Assembly: GCA_026874595.1 (NCBI GenBank) | Contig: CM049306.1 | Coordinates: 60,208,019 to 60,272,018 of the forward strand | Length of the DNA stretch: 64,000 nucleotides | DNA from: Sipunculus nudus | Lineage: Eukaryota; Annelida; Sipuncula; Golfingiida; Sipunculidae | Direction of reading: 5' to 3' | Program-made: the position numbers and the translations under genes | Part shown: positions 24,400 to 37,400 of the stretch, piece after piece | Numbering within the stretch: the first letter of the stretch is position 1 | How the letters are laid out: every line of letters starts with the position of its first letter | Notes under the pieces: model-generated | What the model was told of the DNA's origin: nothing | What the model saw: the letters and a program-made list of their open reading frames with translations, nothing else | The model's database searches: none

Positions 24400-25376
24400 G
24401 TTTGCTGTGCCTTATGTCAACTTACTAAAATATTCAAACTTGTTGACACAGTTTGAGCTCCAAACATCATGACTGCTGGCAATCATGAATCTTGCTCACA
24501 AGCCATAAAGGTTGCATATATATGATTGTTACCTCTAGCAAAATGAGGTCACTCATGTCAGGACTCACAGGTTGACCATTGCCTGGTTATAATAGGTCTC
24601 ACCACATTCTTCTGCAAAAGTACCACAGTGTCTTTCAGTTTAGCCAGAGCAAGCCAGAATTTAGCAGAGTCCTGATGAAAATGAAGACCTGTTCTCCTCA
24701 GGGTATTTCATATACATCTTAGGAACTAGTTCATTACTGCCACTATTATAACCATATTCTGCTATGTAAAACAGGCTCCTGCCAAGATCCCACCCTGACA
24801 TGTTCACTTAAAGCAATGTCTCCACATCGTCATGGTTACCATATTCTGCCATATTCCTATGGTGATGGTCGTGTTCCAGGTTGACATGAGGACTTCTACA
24901 GAGTCCAAGGTTTTGACACCCAAAATAAGTTGTATCCAAGGTACCAAGAGGTGCACATCTCCATTCCAGGAGCCACAATCTATCAAGTGTCTGAACCACC
25001 AAGATTGTTTGGAGAGCTAGGTTAGAAGTGATCAATCCCTGGAAGGTCTGGCATAGGTTGGAGTGTTGCCATCCTAAGAGTGTGTTTCTCAAGAGAGTTT
25101 GAACAGTTTTCACAGACTTAACACGCCCTTTTCTTGGTGTCAAGGAGGATACCATTAAATGTTTGTTGTGAACCAGTAATTGGATACATATCACATTTTG
25201 TCCCTACATACTATTATTGATATGTTTCAATATCGTAATTTGGAACAACCTGGGATTATACCCTTCAAAAAGTCTGTTGTTTTCTATGATCAGCTAGTTG
25301 GTCCAGTGGACTGGATTTGTATCCATAATGACAGATGGCATTCTTTAAATCCTGTGACAGGCAGTTTGGTCACAGT
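24400..25376. other. Unassigned spacer between Helentron-like elements
   Basis: I see no splice-supported exon, RNA gene or clear repeat here. Open frames of up to 128 codons on the minus strand lack coding character. The sequence may be an old element fragment. Confidence 0.4.
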
Positions 25377-28300
25377 ATTTTATTATCCCCTTGTAACTAA
25401 GGAATAAAGTAACGCCTCCGTTTGTGTGTCCGTCTGTAATTTGCTTGTGGATCGATTTTAAGCCAAACCATTTTACCAAAACCTATCATCTTGCACATAT
25501 AGCTCACCAACAATAAAGAACCCTATTGATTTTGAGGTCAAGGGGTCAAAGGTCAAGGCCACAGGACCCACTTCTTGAAAAAGCTTGAAAACCAATTTTA
25601 AGCCGAACTGTTTTGACTTAAACCTATAATTTTACACATAAGGCTCACCCACTAACAGATAAAGAACCCGATCAATTTTTAGCTCAGCTGACTATAAGTC
25701 ATCTGAGCAATAGTCGTGGTCCATTGTCCGTCCGTCTATCTTGCCGTCCGTCCGTCTGTCTGGATGTCCGTCCGTAAGACTGGCATGTTTCGACACCGTT
25801 CGACCTACGAATCTGAAATTTGGCATACAGTTAGATGTCCCCAAAATCTCCTACCATGCCAAAAATGGGTCAATATGACTTGGTTCCTTCGAGATATTAA
25901 GGAAAAACCTCAATTTTTTTATTAGAAATCTATTTTCACACTTCAGGACTGCCTAATATCAAAACCACTCATCTGGTTTTCTTCATTTTTACCATAAATA
26001 TTCCTCTATATGGTTCCTATGAACATGCCAGAAATTAAGTCAGTATTATTTAATTTTAAAAAGTTATGGGCCCAAATATAATGGACTTTGTAAAAAAATG
26101 AGGAAAGATATTTTGTCACTTAAGACCAAAAGTGTTAAAGGTAGGAATTTTTTTTTCAGTAAAACTACTTTAAATAATCAAAATTGAATTGTATACCAAA
26201 AATTAGATCAAAATCTGTTAAATTTTTTTTAAATATTGGCAAAAATATAAAATTGGTACCTTAAATTTTGCCCAAGTTTGACCATGGCACGTTTTTTCCT
26301 GTAACTGCTGTGGATTTTATTTTCAAAGCATGTTTTTTTTACCATTTCAACTGTTAAAACAAAAAATTTGAAACCAGTTGATCAAAAACTGTAGATTTTA
26401 TTCAAGTTTTAAAGCACCATGTCATATATTGTTTACACCAATCTAGTGTTATGCAGTTTACTAGAGCTCAGCTCCCCAGCTTCAGCTCTAAGTTCCTTAA
26501 ATTTTGCATACAGTTAGATGTCCCCCAAATCCTCTACCATACTAAAAGTTTGGTCACTAGGACTGCATTCCTTCGAGATATTAAGAAAAAACTTCATTTT
26601 TCCATTAAAACCCCATTGTTACACTTTAAGATTGCCTAATATCAAAACCACTGATCTGACTTTGATAATATATAATATACATATTTTTCTATACATTCGC
26701 TATGCATATGCCAGAAATGATGTCAGTATCGTGTAATTGTTTTAAGTTCTAGGCCCGACCATAATGCACTTTGTAAAAAAATCAAGAAATATATTTACTC
26801 TCTTAACATGAAAATTGCTGAAGGTAGACATTTTTTGCCAGGGATATAACATTTAATCAAGATTCAATTGTATTCCCAAAATTAGTTCTGAATTTTTCAA
26901 ATTTTATAAGTTATTAGCATAAATATAAAATCAGTACCTTAAATTTTGCCCAACTTTGGCCATGGCATGTTTTTTCCCTGTAAGCACTGTTGATTTAATA
27001 TTCATATCTTGCACTGGTAAGGATTTAAGTTTCTAAATTCTGAAGTTATAAAAGGAATTGGTCAAAAACTAGCTTTTATGAAAGTTTTTATGAGACCATA
27101 TCACACCTTGGCTGTACTGAAGCCCCTCTTTTATGTCCCCACATTGACCTTTCAGGCCAATTATGCATGCTTGAAGCGAGGCACTCTGCAGCCAGCCAGC
27201 TCTTGGGTGGCTTCAACTGGGTCTAACTGTCCAACCCCCTCCACTAGTATTTGTTTAGGCCATAAACATAACAATAAACTTTTTTTTTAATATTTGGTTT
27301 ATGATAAGAACTTAAAAAAATAAATGGAAAAGGAATTTATAGTTAATGAGTTACAGGGGATTACCTTGCAATTACTGATCATTTATGGATCTTCCATGAA
27401 TGGCCAAAATTGTATTTAAAATAACACCATGCAGTCACCATTGGGTTTTTTCATTTCAACCATAAAAATGAAAAAAAAATAATGAAAATAAATTGTTGTT
27501 TACTATTAGGGATTATATGAAGCAAGATAATGATAGACAAGGATGCAGTTGATTATATTAAATTAATCTAAATTTCCAGGTCTTTTCCAGGTCTTTAACT
27601 TGTTGGTTTATATTTATTACAAAATTAAAATAATAAATAAATATGTCAGAAATTTAAAATATTACACAGACAAGTGTTCATTAAAGATTTTAATTTGTTT
27701 GACTTATAACTCATGGTTGTATCAGTTGTTACATGAGACTGGCTAAATAATCAAAATTTATACTGCTGGTCCTTTATTTCAGTTCATAAAATTAAACATT
27801 CCCAACTCCATTTTGCTCCTGGTATGATATATAATGGGTGTTTTGATCCTTGGATTAATTTTAACACATGTATTAGTTTTATAGATGAGAATACTTTTCT
27901 TTTTTTCCTGATACCATTTAAAAAAATATAAATATTCAAATTTTTCCTGTTAGTGCTGTGGATATAATTTTCACAGCATGTACACATTAACATTTCATCT
28001 GTTAAAATCTGAAATTTGAAACCAATTGGTCAAAACCTGTAGATTTTATTCAAGTTTCCAGGTACCATGTCTTCATTGTTTGCATCAGATCAGTATAAAT
28101 GCAGTGTACTGGGCAGTTACATAACACCTTCAGGTCTGATCTACTGCCACTGTGAGTGTCTGGGTCAGGCAGTAATTACCAGAGAGCCTCTCTTTTCTCT
28201 CTCTCTGGCAGTCTAGGTCTCTTTCTCTCTCTTTCTCTCCTCTGCTTTTTCTCTTTCTTTCTCCATCTTTCTTTCTCTCTTTCTCTCTCTCTCTCCCTAA

Positions 28301-30178
28301 TTGCCTCCCTTGCTCCCTCCATCCCATTCTGTTGACAGGTACTATAAACTAGATACATTAGCTATAAATGTTGATGCAATTTAGAAATGTGAATCAACTG
28401 AAATATTCACAATCACATGTATGTTATACTGTAAATTTATAGTAACATTCGGAAACTTGGATTAAAATTATGTAATGAAAAAAAGGAATAAATGCAAATA
28501 TTGTTAATTTTTTCTTGGCTCAGTAGAATGGGGAAAAAAAATTATTTGCTTTGTTTCTCCATCTTTCTTTCTGTTTTAAATATTTAATGTTCATGAATAA
28601 ACTTTTTTTTATAAGCAATGTTGAATTAAATTTCATATCCTGTATGTATATGCAAGGGTGTTGTAACACTCACCATCCCCTTCTTCATCCCACTGAGGCT
28701 TTGCTCCTTGGCACTGTGAACAATAGTTCTATGGCTATAGCATACAATTTAATAATTAAAGAAAATATCTACAGAGAGACAGAGGCTTTGTAACTCTGAT
28801 CATAACACAACACCCCCCCCCCCCCCTATCAAGTCATTGCACCAGTGGAATGAGGACGTTATGGCAACTGTATACATATCATAAAATTGATAAAAAAGGT
28901 TTACCAAATAAATTGGATCTCATCAGACAAATGTGTAAACTGTTTAACTGTCAACAGCTTATCAAAAAGGTAACCAATGGAAAGGCATGGTCAGGTCTCA
29001 AATATTATTTGCAACATTTTCTTCAATCATATAAACCAACCATGGCCCAGATTACCTCTTCCTCTCAAACATTATCTACATTTCATCATATTTTTAAGAT
29101 TTTAACCTTCCAGGTGGTTCAGTACTGTTGACCATTTGTCCATAGGTACCTATGTACATGCCAGAAATTATGTCAATATTGTGTAATATGTAGACGTGAG
29201 GGGCATCAAAATAATGCACCTTGTCAAGACCGATCTTGTCAAGATATTATGTCATACAGTCACAAATTCATAAATCCCCTCATCAGTATAGTTAATCATA
29301 ACCTTTTATCTGTCAAATTGAACTCTTGCAGTTTTCCATACACTATAGATCCTTCAACAAATAGCCTTATCATTATTATACCACTGCTTAGCATACTGTC
29401 ATTGCATTCATATTTGCTCAAATAAATTGCTTTTTTCAACCCCTCCCAAATAAATAAAAAATAAACCACTATATTTTACTCCATATTAATCCATCAGTCA
29501 GGTTATTTCATATATCATTTACTCACATATTACATTATATTCCTTTATAAAACCCAACATGACCATGATATTCTAAGCTTTATCTACTCAATATAGTATC
29601 ACAATGGTGATACATTTAGTCCAATCAGGATCAGCTGAGCGCCGTGACCCATGGGTCCCTTGTTAGTTCATGGGGTCAAAGGTCAAGGCCACAAAACCCA
29701 CTTCTTGAAAAAGCTTGTGGATCAATTTTAACCAAAACCATTTGACTAAAACCCTTCATCTTGCACATAAATATAAGGTTTACCTATCCCCGGATGAGGA
29801 AACCTATCGATTTTGAGGTCATGAGTCAAAGGTCAAGGACCCACTTCTTGAAATAGCTAGTGGACCCATTTTAAGCCAAACTGTTTGACCAAAACCTTTC
29901 ACCTTGCATATATATCTTGTCCACCTAGGAATGAAGAAACCTCTTAATTGATTTAGGGGTCAAAGGTCAAGGCCACAGGACCCACTTCTTGAAAAAGCTT
30001 GTTGACCCATTTTCGGCTAAACTGTTTTCACACCCACAGATGGAGAACAGTATCAGTTTTGAGGTCACCGATGAAAAGTCAAGGTCATAGAGCTGCCATC
30101 CTAATTTTCACAGTTTAATACACACAGTATATATGCTCCTGTGCGAGGAGATGCTCCACTTTGCGGTGCCCTTGTTTT
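25377..30178 (+). mobile_element. Helentron-like element, family C, split by family A copy 3
   Basis: The left part is 25377-25675 and the right part 29665-30178. Both carry units of about 135-140 bp with GGTCAAAGGTCAAGGCCACA and GACCCACTTCTTGAAAAAGC. The right terminus has the hairpin CTCCTGTGCGAGGAG (30136-30150) and ends in CCTTGTTTT. The left boundary is uncertain. Truncated minus-strand pieces of the same family occur near 36840-36965, 38090-38215 and 42010-42060. Confidence 0.5.
25676..29664 (+). mobile_element. HINE family A copy 3, nested in family C
   Basis: It starts TTTTTAGCTCAGCTGACTAT plus a TCCG leader. It ends ATCAGCTGAGCGCCGTGACC, then CATGGGTCCCTTGTT. Internal units start near 25820 and 26510. 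The 3' half is diverged and includes a CT-rich stretch (28190-28320) and a C-run near 28812. A 93-codon frame at 28850-29131 has no recognisable family. Confidence 0.6.
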
Positions 30179-31283
30179 CTCACTTTACATGCTTTGCAAA
30201 ACTCAAGCTGTTGTAGCCAATCTTGTCAGCTCTATTTTAAATAACTAAAGAGAGGACAACACTTCATTTTATAATAACAATTTAATTATCAACAAAGAAA
30301 TTTCCTGAATTCCTCAGGTAAAAGAATGAACAAATAGTGTAAAAAATATACCACTAACATCACCTACTGATACCTGTAACTGAAAACTTGGCATCCTAAC
30401 CCCCATTTACATTAACAAACAGTGATTTTATAATAATCTGATAATATAATGTGATTTATCAACAAAAATTACATGCTTATTAAAAGTATCACAGCAGTTT
30501 TCTGTGAATTAGTTTTGACATCAAAGTGAAATATTAACAAAAGCTTCACGATAAAGACACTTCTAATATTATCACTGTACAATTATAACAAACTACCAAC
30601 TCTGATCTGCAGGTCAGATCAACAATAAAAGGAAGAGAACCAGACAAAGATCCCTGATAAGTGAAACTTAACATATATATCTGAATATTTCATTTTGATT
30701 ATAGCCAAATTATTCTCTAACTTTAATGAACATATTAACAATAGTTCAGACAATAAAAGGAAGAGAACCAGACAAAGATCTCTGATAAGTGAAACTTAAC
30801 ATTCATATCTGAATATTTCATTTTGATTATAGCCAAATTATTCTCTAACTTTAATGAACATAATAACAATAGTTCAGAACACTGTGACAAATAATGCCTC
30901 TGTATGTTTCTTTGAAGATTTCTGAATCAGCTTAAAAGATCAGTTTTATACATGAAAATATACTATTTCCAGTCATTAATAGTTCAAACGATGTGCTCCT
31001 GGTGGAACCAAGCATGGTACAGTAGTTCATATGTTAAGTACACTTCTTTGCAAGATCCAAGATGATCAACAAGTGCAACAGGGGGTGTCACTAGATGTGG
31101 TGCTACTAAGGTCCTGGAACTGTACATCTTCTGATGGCGTTTAAGAGTGTTTCAGGTTTTCCTTTTATAACCTAAACTATTGCTCTTTTACCACTCAAAA
31201 TGTACGTATTATAAAAGCCAAAATGTTCTCAACACATAAGAAAATTTGGAAGTTCCAAAAACTGGTTGCTCTTAACGATATAA

Positions 31284-31983
31284 TAATGACGGACACATGG
31301 GTCACAATGCTCAGGTGAAGTTGTGACTGAATATTCATATAAATCCCTGGCATATAAAGGAGTGGAAATACTTCGTTTTTTTTTCTATAACTCTACATAG
31401 TAATTTGACAAGACAGTTTCTCAAAACTCACATGGTGTTGACCCTGCACATTTATGGACTACTCATTTGAACATAAAATATTTAGTAATATATCATTTTA
31501 CATCTACAATATGGACAACCTGGGAACAAAGACCTGAAAATTTGAAATTCAATATATCTTGCATTGATAATATATAATAATTATCAATTCCTTTATCAAT
31601 ATATTTGTTCATTTTTATATTTCATTTGAACCTGATTTGGAAAAAAGGTGACAACATGATGTCATTTAACTATATCTGGGACCATTCATACAAAAAATGA
31701 AGTTTCAAATGGTTCCCTGGCCTGGATTATTTATAAATAATGGTCAAGGTTCATTCAAAAGTTCAATAACTTTTGTTACCATTTTAATTGTTTAATACTA
31801 CTATTACTATATCTCAAAAGAACAAAGTCATAGTTACCTAGTTTTGAGGTTAGTAGTACACTAAACTATATTCCAAATTTCATATCCAAAGGGTCAACAG
31901 TGTCAATACATGCTTGTCTACTGGATAAACAAATGCGGAACACTGCTATAGCTTAGCTGACTTATAGCCAGATGAGCTAAAAA
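31284..31983 (-). mobile_element. Diverged HINE family A copy, minus orientation
   Basis: Read on the minus strand, 31983 onward gives TTTTTAGCTCATCTGGCTAT, a variant of the family A 5' end. The other end near 31284-31310 has CACATGGGTCACAATGCTCA, a decayed form of the 3' hairpin and subterminal motif. It is short (about 700 bp) and lacks the 685-bp unit. Confidence 0.4.
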
Positions 31984-33278
31984 TGCTTGAATATTTTTCA
32001 TAAATAATGACCAGAATGGTAAATAGTTGTACTTTGTACATTGGTATTCAGCTTGATAATCTTTATAATAACTACAGGTATGCATCCTTTAAGACTTTAT
32101 AGATGTAAGCCAGGTTTAAACCCGGGAACTAGCTGCACATATGAACATTATACATGGTTCGCATATTTACTTAAATGCCTTCATTTCTTGTTAGTGTAAT
32201 ATCCATAATATTATTCCAACTGCTTCATGTGAAAAGCTGAAACCTAGAAAATTTCTAACAAAGTGCATATTTAACTTGGTGAAAAAACTAGCCATCAAAA
32301 ATAATCATCTAACTATACTTTTACAATGCAAACAACTGATGAATTAGAGATTTGTGGTCATCCACAATCAAATCTGTCCAAAAATGCACCATAAATATAA
32401 CATAACATGTACACATATCAGCACTTCTGAGTATGTAAATGCCACTAGCTGTCATGCATTTGAAACAACTGAAAGACCTGTATATGAAAACAGAGGATCC
32501 AATGCATACATGCCACAGAATATTGTGTAACAGAACTAGTGGTTCCATCTGACAAATAAAAGGTTCAGGATCAATGGTAACCCATTAAAGCATGATATTC
32601 CTCCAAATGTGTAAGTTATAAACAAAATATAAACAAAGGGTAATTACTGTCCAGAAGAATACTATATAAAACTAAATATTGTTTATGCATCAGTGATTAC
32701 ACTTAATGAAATAAATGCCAATTTTGAACATCATAAAATGGGATAAAATGAATTACTTTTCTTATTTGGTAAGAGTGAAGGCTGACTTTTACAGGACTGA
32801 CTCAACAATATCAAATTTGTATGATCCATCTTCAAAAGTGATCTGTTATAACTTTGGTGTATATACTGAACACAACATGACACAAAACTTTTTCAAGAGA
32901 GGGCTTGGAATGTGTAGATTATTTTTCAAGTAATGCTAGAATGGATTATGCAAATAATATTGTTCTCTATACACTTGATATGTCAATTTCTCATGATACA
33001 CTTAACATTAAACATAAATCTGTTATATTTATCAGACCGTGTCATCAAACCATGTATGGGATGTAACTAAACAGTACACTTACGGTACTCTTATCGATAA
33101 TGTTTTTCTCCAAATTGCCAAATTAAAGCATCTTTCAGATAACCTGCAGAAGGATGGACCAGCTGCTGAGTTGACATGGTCACACATTCCAAAATTAACT
33201 CAAAACTGTATTATTATTAATCAGCAGTATACCTGTATTCCCACATGCCACTTGTGACAGGGGTTAGTCTGTGACAAA

Positions 33279-33377
33279 ATGGCAGCCTCCATCAGTGGTT
33301 ACAAAATCTTTACAAGGTCAGGGGTTGTTAAGAGCATGGAAAACCTAAGAGGAAAGTACTGTGAGGACAGTCTCAAG
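33279..33377 (+). CDS. Weak candidate first coding exon, unknown gene
   Basis: ATG in a good context (GACAAAATGG) opens 33 codons starting MAASISGYKIFTRSG and ending at AAG before a strong GTGAGA donor in phase 0. Reading through the donor hits a stop 17 codons later. No partner exon was identified and the family is not recognised, so this may be chance. If real, its gene would overlap UIMC1 on the opposite strand. Confidence 0.2.
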
Positions 33378-34014
33378 GTGAGAATCTATCTGTGGAGAGA
33401 GTTGTGGCTAACAGACCCCTATTTTTAAAGTAGAAGGTGGAGGAACACTTTGGGGATGACCACTCCCTCATCCACAAATTAGAGCAGAATTCTACATGGG
33501 TTTCACTTAATGATTCTCTCATACAATGTCAAGTTGAAATATATGTTAAGTTGAAAAAAGTTAAAACCCTAAAAAATATGTGATCAGCTTTAGTATCAAT
33601 AATCTTTAACCTGGTCAAAGACCTTGGCCTTGTTATAATTAATGCTTACCTACTTCAATACTTCTGGCCTAGTTCTGGAAAATTATGACCTCAAACATTA
33701 ATATTGGGATATATATGTGAAGTTGAATTTTCTCAAATAAACTGTCAAAAACATAATCAGGTGCAGCTTCAATAAACTTAACCTGGTCATTGACCTTGAC
33801 TATGACATCATTTTGGCTTTCAGCTTGCCCACTATATTACTTGGCAGACTTTTGCCTCATTTTGAAAAAAATGACCATTAACAAAGTTTGCATATTATAT
33901 ACTACCTTGAAGCTAATGGGCGCTGCAAAACAGAATGGGTCACCCTGTTAAAACAAGAAATAATATATCTTAACAAGTAACTGTAAATGATCACAATGTT
34001 TATGTATGCACAGA

Positions 34015-34396
34015 TTAAGTACTTGGGCCACCTTTTTTCTTGGGTGTGTTCCCTTTGGAGTACGTTTTTGTCACACTTTTAAAAGATTCATTAAAAAGGT
34101 TATTCTTGTCACATAAAAGTTTCTTTTTGCTGCTTCCTGTCCCTCTGGTGTATGTTTTCTTCACTTTTTTTACAGATTCCCTAAAGAGGGTTTTCTTTTT
34201 ACTTTTCTTTTTGAACTGGTTCTTGAAGTCCACCAGTGTGTTATCTTGAGCTGATATTGGGCAGAAGGACTTGACAGGGGAGTCGCTGATGCTGTCCCAG
34301 TCAATGTTGACTCTGCTGGTGCTGCTGCTGGGGTCAGTCAATGGTCCTGGTGCTCTGGATCTCTTCATCTGTGCACCATCTTCACAGCTTCCTCTA
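34015..34396 (-). CDS. UIMC1: UIMC1 terminal exon: conserved SPVKSF motif and basic tail
   Basis: The acceptor is TAGCAACAG, placed directly against a TA microsatellite. The stop TAA is at 34017-34015. SISDSPVKSFCPIS...LVDFK matches the human C-terminus (NESPVKSFVSIS...LVDFKKQ), the clearest single link to RAP80. The basic tail contains two related segments (TLFRESVKKVKKTYTRG and NLFNESFKSVTKTYSKG), a lineage-specific duplication after the conserved motif. Confidence 0.88.
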
Positions 34397-34403
34397 CTGT
34401 TGC

Positions 34404-34436
<33 letters not shown>

Positions 34437-37400
34437 GTATGTATATATATTAATTGATCAGGTAAAAATAAAATGTTGTTTCTCAGACACTTTTGTTCAG
34501 AAATCAGTGTGGATGTGATCTTTATGTTTGTTTTCATACAAATTCTTGATAAAAATTTCATGTGATCAACATGATAATTACATAAATGTTTTGTTAAACA
34601 GATAAAAGCACATCTCAACAAATCAAAATTTTATTATTTTATTATCCTGGAAGATATGAACAGCTACAGCTCCAAATTGGTCAATACCTACTGATAATCA
34701 AAATGGAATTTTTGTTATGCAGGGGACAAAATGTTCAGCTGGTGCCTGAGAAATCAACTCTTATTAGGCCTTACCTAAAGTGTAATGTATGCACCTTCAA
34801 ATTTATAGAAAACTGTCTTGTGAATGTGTCTACTGAATGTGTCTTTCTGGTCCCCTTGCAAGCTAAATGTAATGTTAAAGGCTTTACTTCACTTTTTTTG
34901 TCTTTCTAATGTTTTGTGTGTTTAATGAATCTGCTGCTTTTCCCTACAGCAGTTTCCACACTGTCTTCACAATTATATATCAGACAAACTTAGTGACCCT
35001 CATCTTCTTAAAATCTTGATTTTTGTATATTCCTCCACATTGTAACAAAGCACCAAGGAGAACAAGAACAGTGGTCACAACAAAAACATGAACAAAAAGC
35101 ATAAAGGCCCAGAGCTCACCTGTGATGACTGACCATAACTTCAATGTTAAAGTTGTAGAATTTCTGAAGCCAAAACAGTGAAATTATCCTGAAATTCTCG
35201 ATACACTCGACAACATTCAATTTTTTTTTTTTGCTATACCAATCCTGTTCTATAAGATGATTTATCAATTCATTAAAAATTCATATAAAGGTTTTTGTAA
35301 AATATTGTTATCTAAGGCCAACAAAAAATTAAATATATGTTTCCCAGGCTCCACATGAGTCACTTTACCCCTCGCCTAAATCATATTCATTGCCAAAGTG
35401 TCATGTGGTAATTTAGTGACGTGCTTGACTCCCGCCTAGGTCAGTGTCCCTCAGAATGATACTTTTTACCAACAAGTATACATAAAAACATGACAATTCC
35501 TCAAAAACTTTGACAAATTACACCTGTACAGCATTTATGCTTATCTCATATTTCTGTCTTTGTAAACTATTTTCTTTAATGCGTAGCGGCGCCAGTGTTC
35601 ATAGCTTACAATGTGTTAATACGCTCGATTACCATAAAAATGTATACTTATCTTTAAATAAACACTTGGAATCAGTCTTTATATGAAAGAATTCAAAATG
35701 TAATTATGTTGTCTTACAAAGAGAAATTATTTCCGTATTTTTCCTACTGTCAAGCTTCGTGACCGTTTGGCCAGAATAAACATGGCTGCTATCGGGCCCA
35801 CTTGCAGAAATTGGTTTTTAAAACAACTTTCATTATACTTCTTTTATAATTAAAATTTAATTCAGAAATATCAACAAAGTTTAAACAAGAAATTTCTATT
35901 GTATTCTTTTATTAAATTATCTCAGATCTTTGTTAAACAATGCATGACCATGATGCATTTCAATGGGGAATCCCCAATGTCATGGCAATCTGGCAAGGCC
36001 ATGTATTCCGACATTCACTGCTAGATTTTAACACCTATAGTTTTGTATAATCTGCTTTATCTGTTAATATTACATGTAAAAGAAATAGAAATGTTACATA
36101 TTTCAGAGACCCTTTTGAATTTTTTTTTGACAAATTCAACATATACAGTGTTTATAATCTCATATTTTAATCATTACTTGTCTATGTTATGCCTGATAAA
36201 TACTTTGATGATATTTACACTATTTTCATAGTAAAAAAAATAAATTAAAAGCCGCTCGCCTGCATAAAAAAGTGCCAGAGAAACCTATTATTATTTTTTT
36301 TTGGGCCTTATACATCTGAAGAAATTGTTGATACGTTTACATTAATATAATATATAATATTTAAAATGAGAACATTTCCATTTAAGCCAACTAAATGAAA
36401 ATAATAACAAACTAACTTGACTGTGCACTCACTAGCGTTTCCTTTTCTTAGTTCTCAATGTGCGTCTTTCTTCAGGCAAATCTGTAAATATGAACAACAA
36501 AGTATGATAATTAATGTTTATTTAATTCATTTTTGTTTAAATTCAGACTGGCCTCAATCATACGTTACTCTGATGCAACAGATGAAGATAATTGTGGACT
36601 TAACACAAAGAAACACATACCTGTGGGTTTATTACCTGAAGTGTATTTTATAATATTTACATTGTATATAATAGACCACTGACCTTTTTTTTCTTATTAT
36701 CTGATAAGGACAGGGATACCAAATAAAGATGAACTGTATTAATATTGTAGTGTAAAGACTAATATTTATAGCAAAGAATGGAGAAAATGGATAATTTTAT
36801 AATAATGTATCCATAAAGAAAAATTCATCGAACAGACTTATGACCTTGACCTTTTACCCCTTGACCTCAAAATAGATGCTATATGTGAAAAAGTAAAGGT
36901 TTGGGTTGAAAACTTTTGCATAAAGTGCATCCACAAACTTTTTCAAGAAGTGGGCCCTGCAGTAGTGTACCTAAGGGGGGGCAGCAGGGGCGGTCTGCCC
37001 TGGGCGGCACATTTTGGCATTTCAGGGAATTAGTATAATGAGTGGCATAAGGAGTTCCTCAAAAAGTACAAATTTGACTTTTTTGTCCCATTTTCAAGAA
37101 TTTCAGGAATTATAAACTGGGCAGTGGAACCAACAAAATTAATTGCGGACAATCTCTGTAGAGACAAGCTATACGCAAGAAGAAATAAATCTTTGTAGTT
37201 TTTCTTTGTTAGATCTGTGGTCTTGCAATGTCAGAACGCCATCGATAAACTGACCAATCATGCAAATGCCTGCATTTTAGGGCGGTCATAATTTACAGAA
37301 ATCTCTAGCAGCAGCTGGTAATCACCATGGAAAAACCTTACCAGAAGACCAATTGCCCACGGTGGTGGGGGTGGGGTGTCTGTCATACACATTGTGCGAA

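Larger units (their letters stand above)
30179..34014. other. Spacer downstream of UIMC1 with a 128-bp direct repeat
   Basis: Two near-identical copies lie back to back at 30623-30750 and 30751-30878, both starting CAATAAAAGGAAGAGAACCA. The remainder is AT-rich, apart from the diverged family A copy at 31284-31983 and a weak plus-strand exon candidate at 33279. The UIMC1 3' UTR must begin just below 34015, but its end is not visible. Confidence 0.6.

Noticed and set aside
24808..25194. A 128-codon minus frame
   Set aside because: No recognisable domain, no splice context, sits between repeat elements.
35782..35840. ATGGCTGCTATCGGGCCC as a possible gene start
   Set aside because: The frame ends after about 19 codons with no credible donor, so it was not listed as a gene.
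36428..36481. Alternative C-terminus ending RTKKRKR then stop
   Set aside because: A strong GTGAGT donor precedes the stop, and splicing there joins in frame to the exon with the conserved SPVKSF motif. Kept as internal exon 14.
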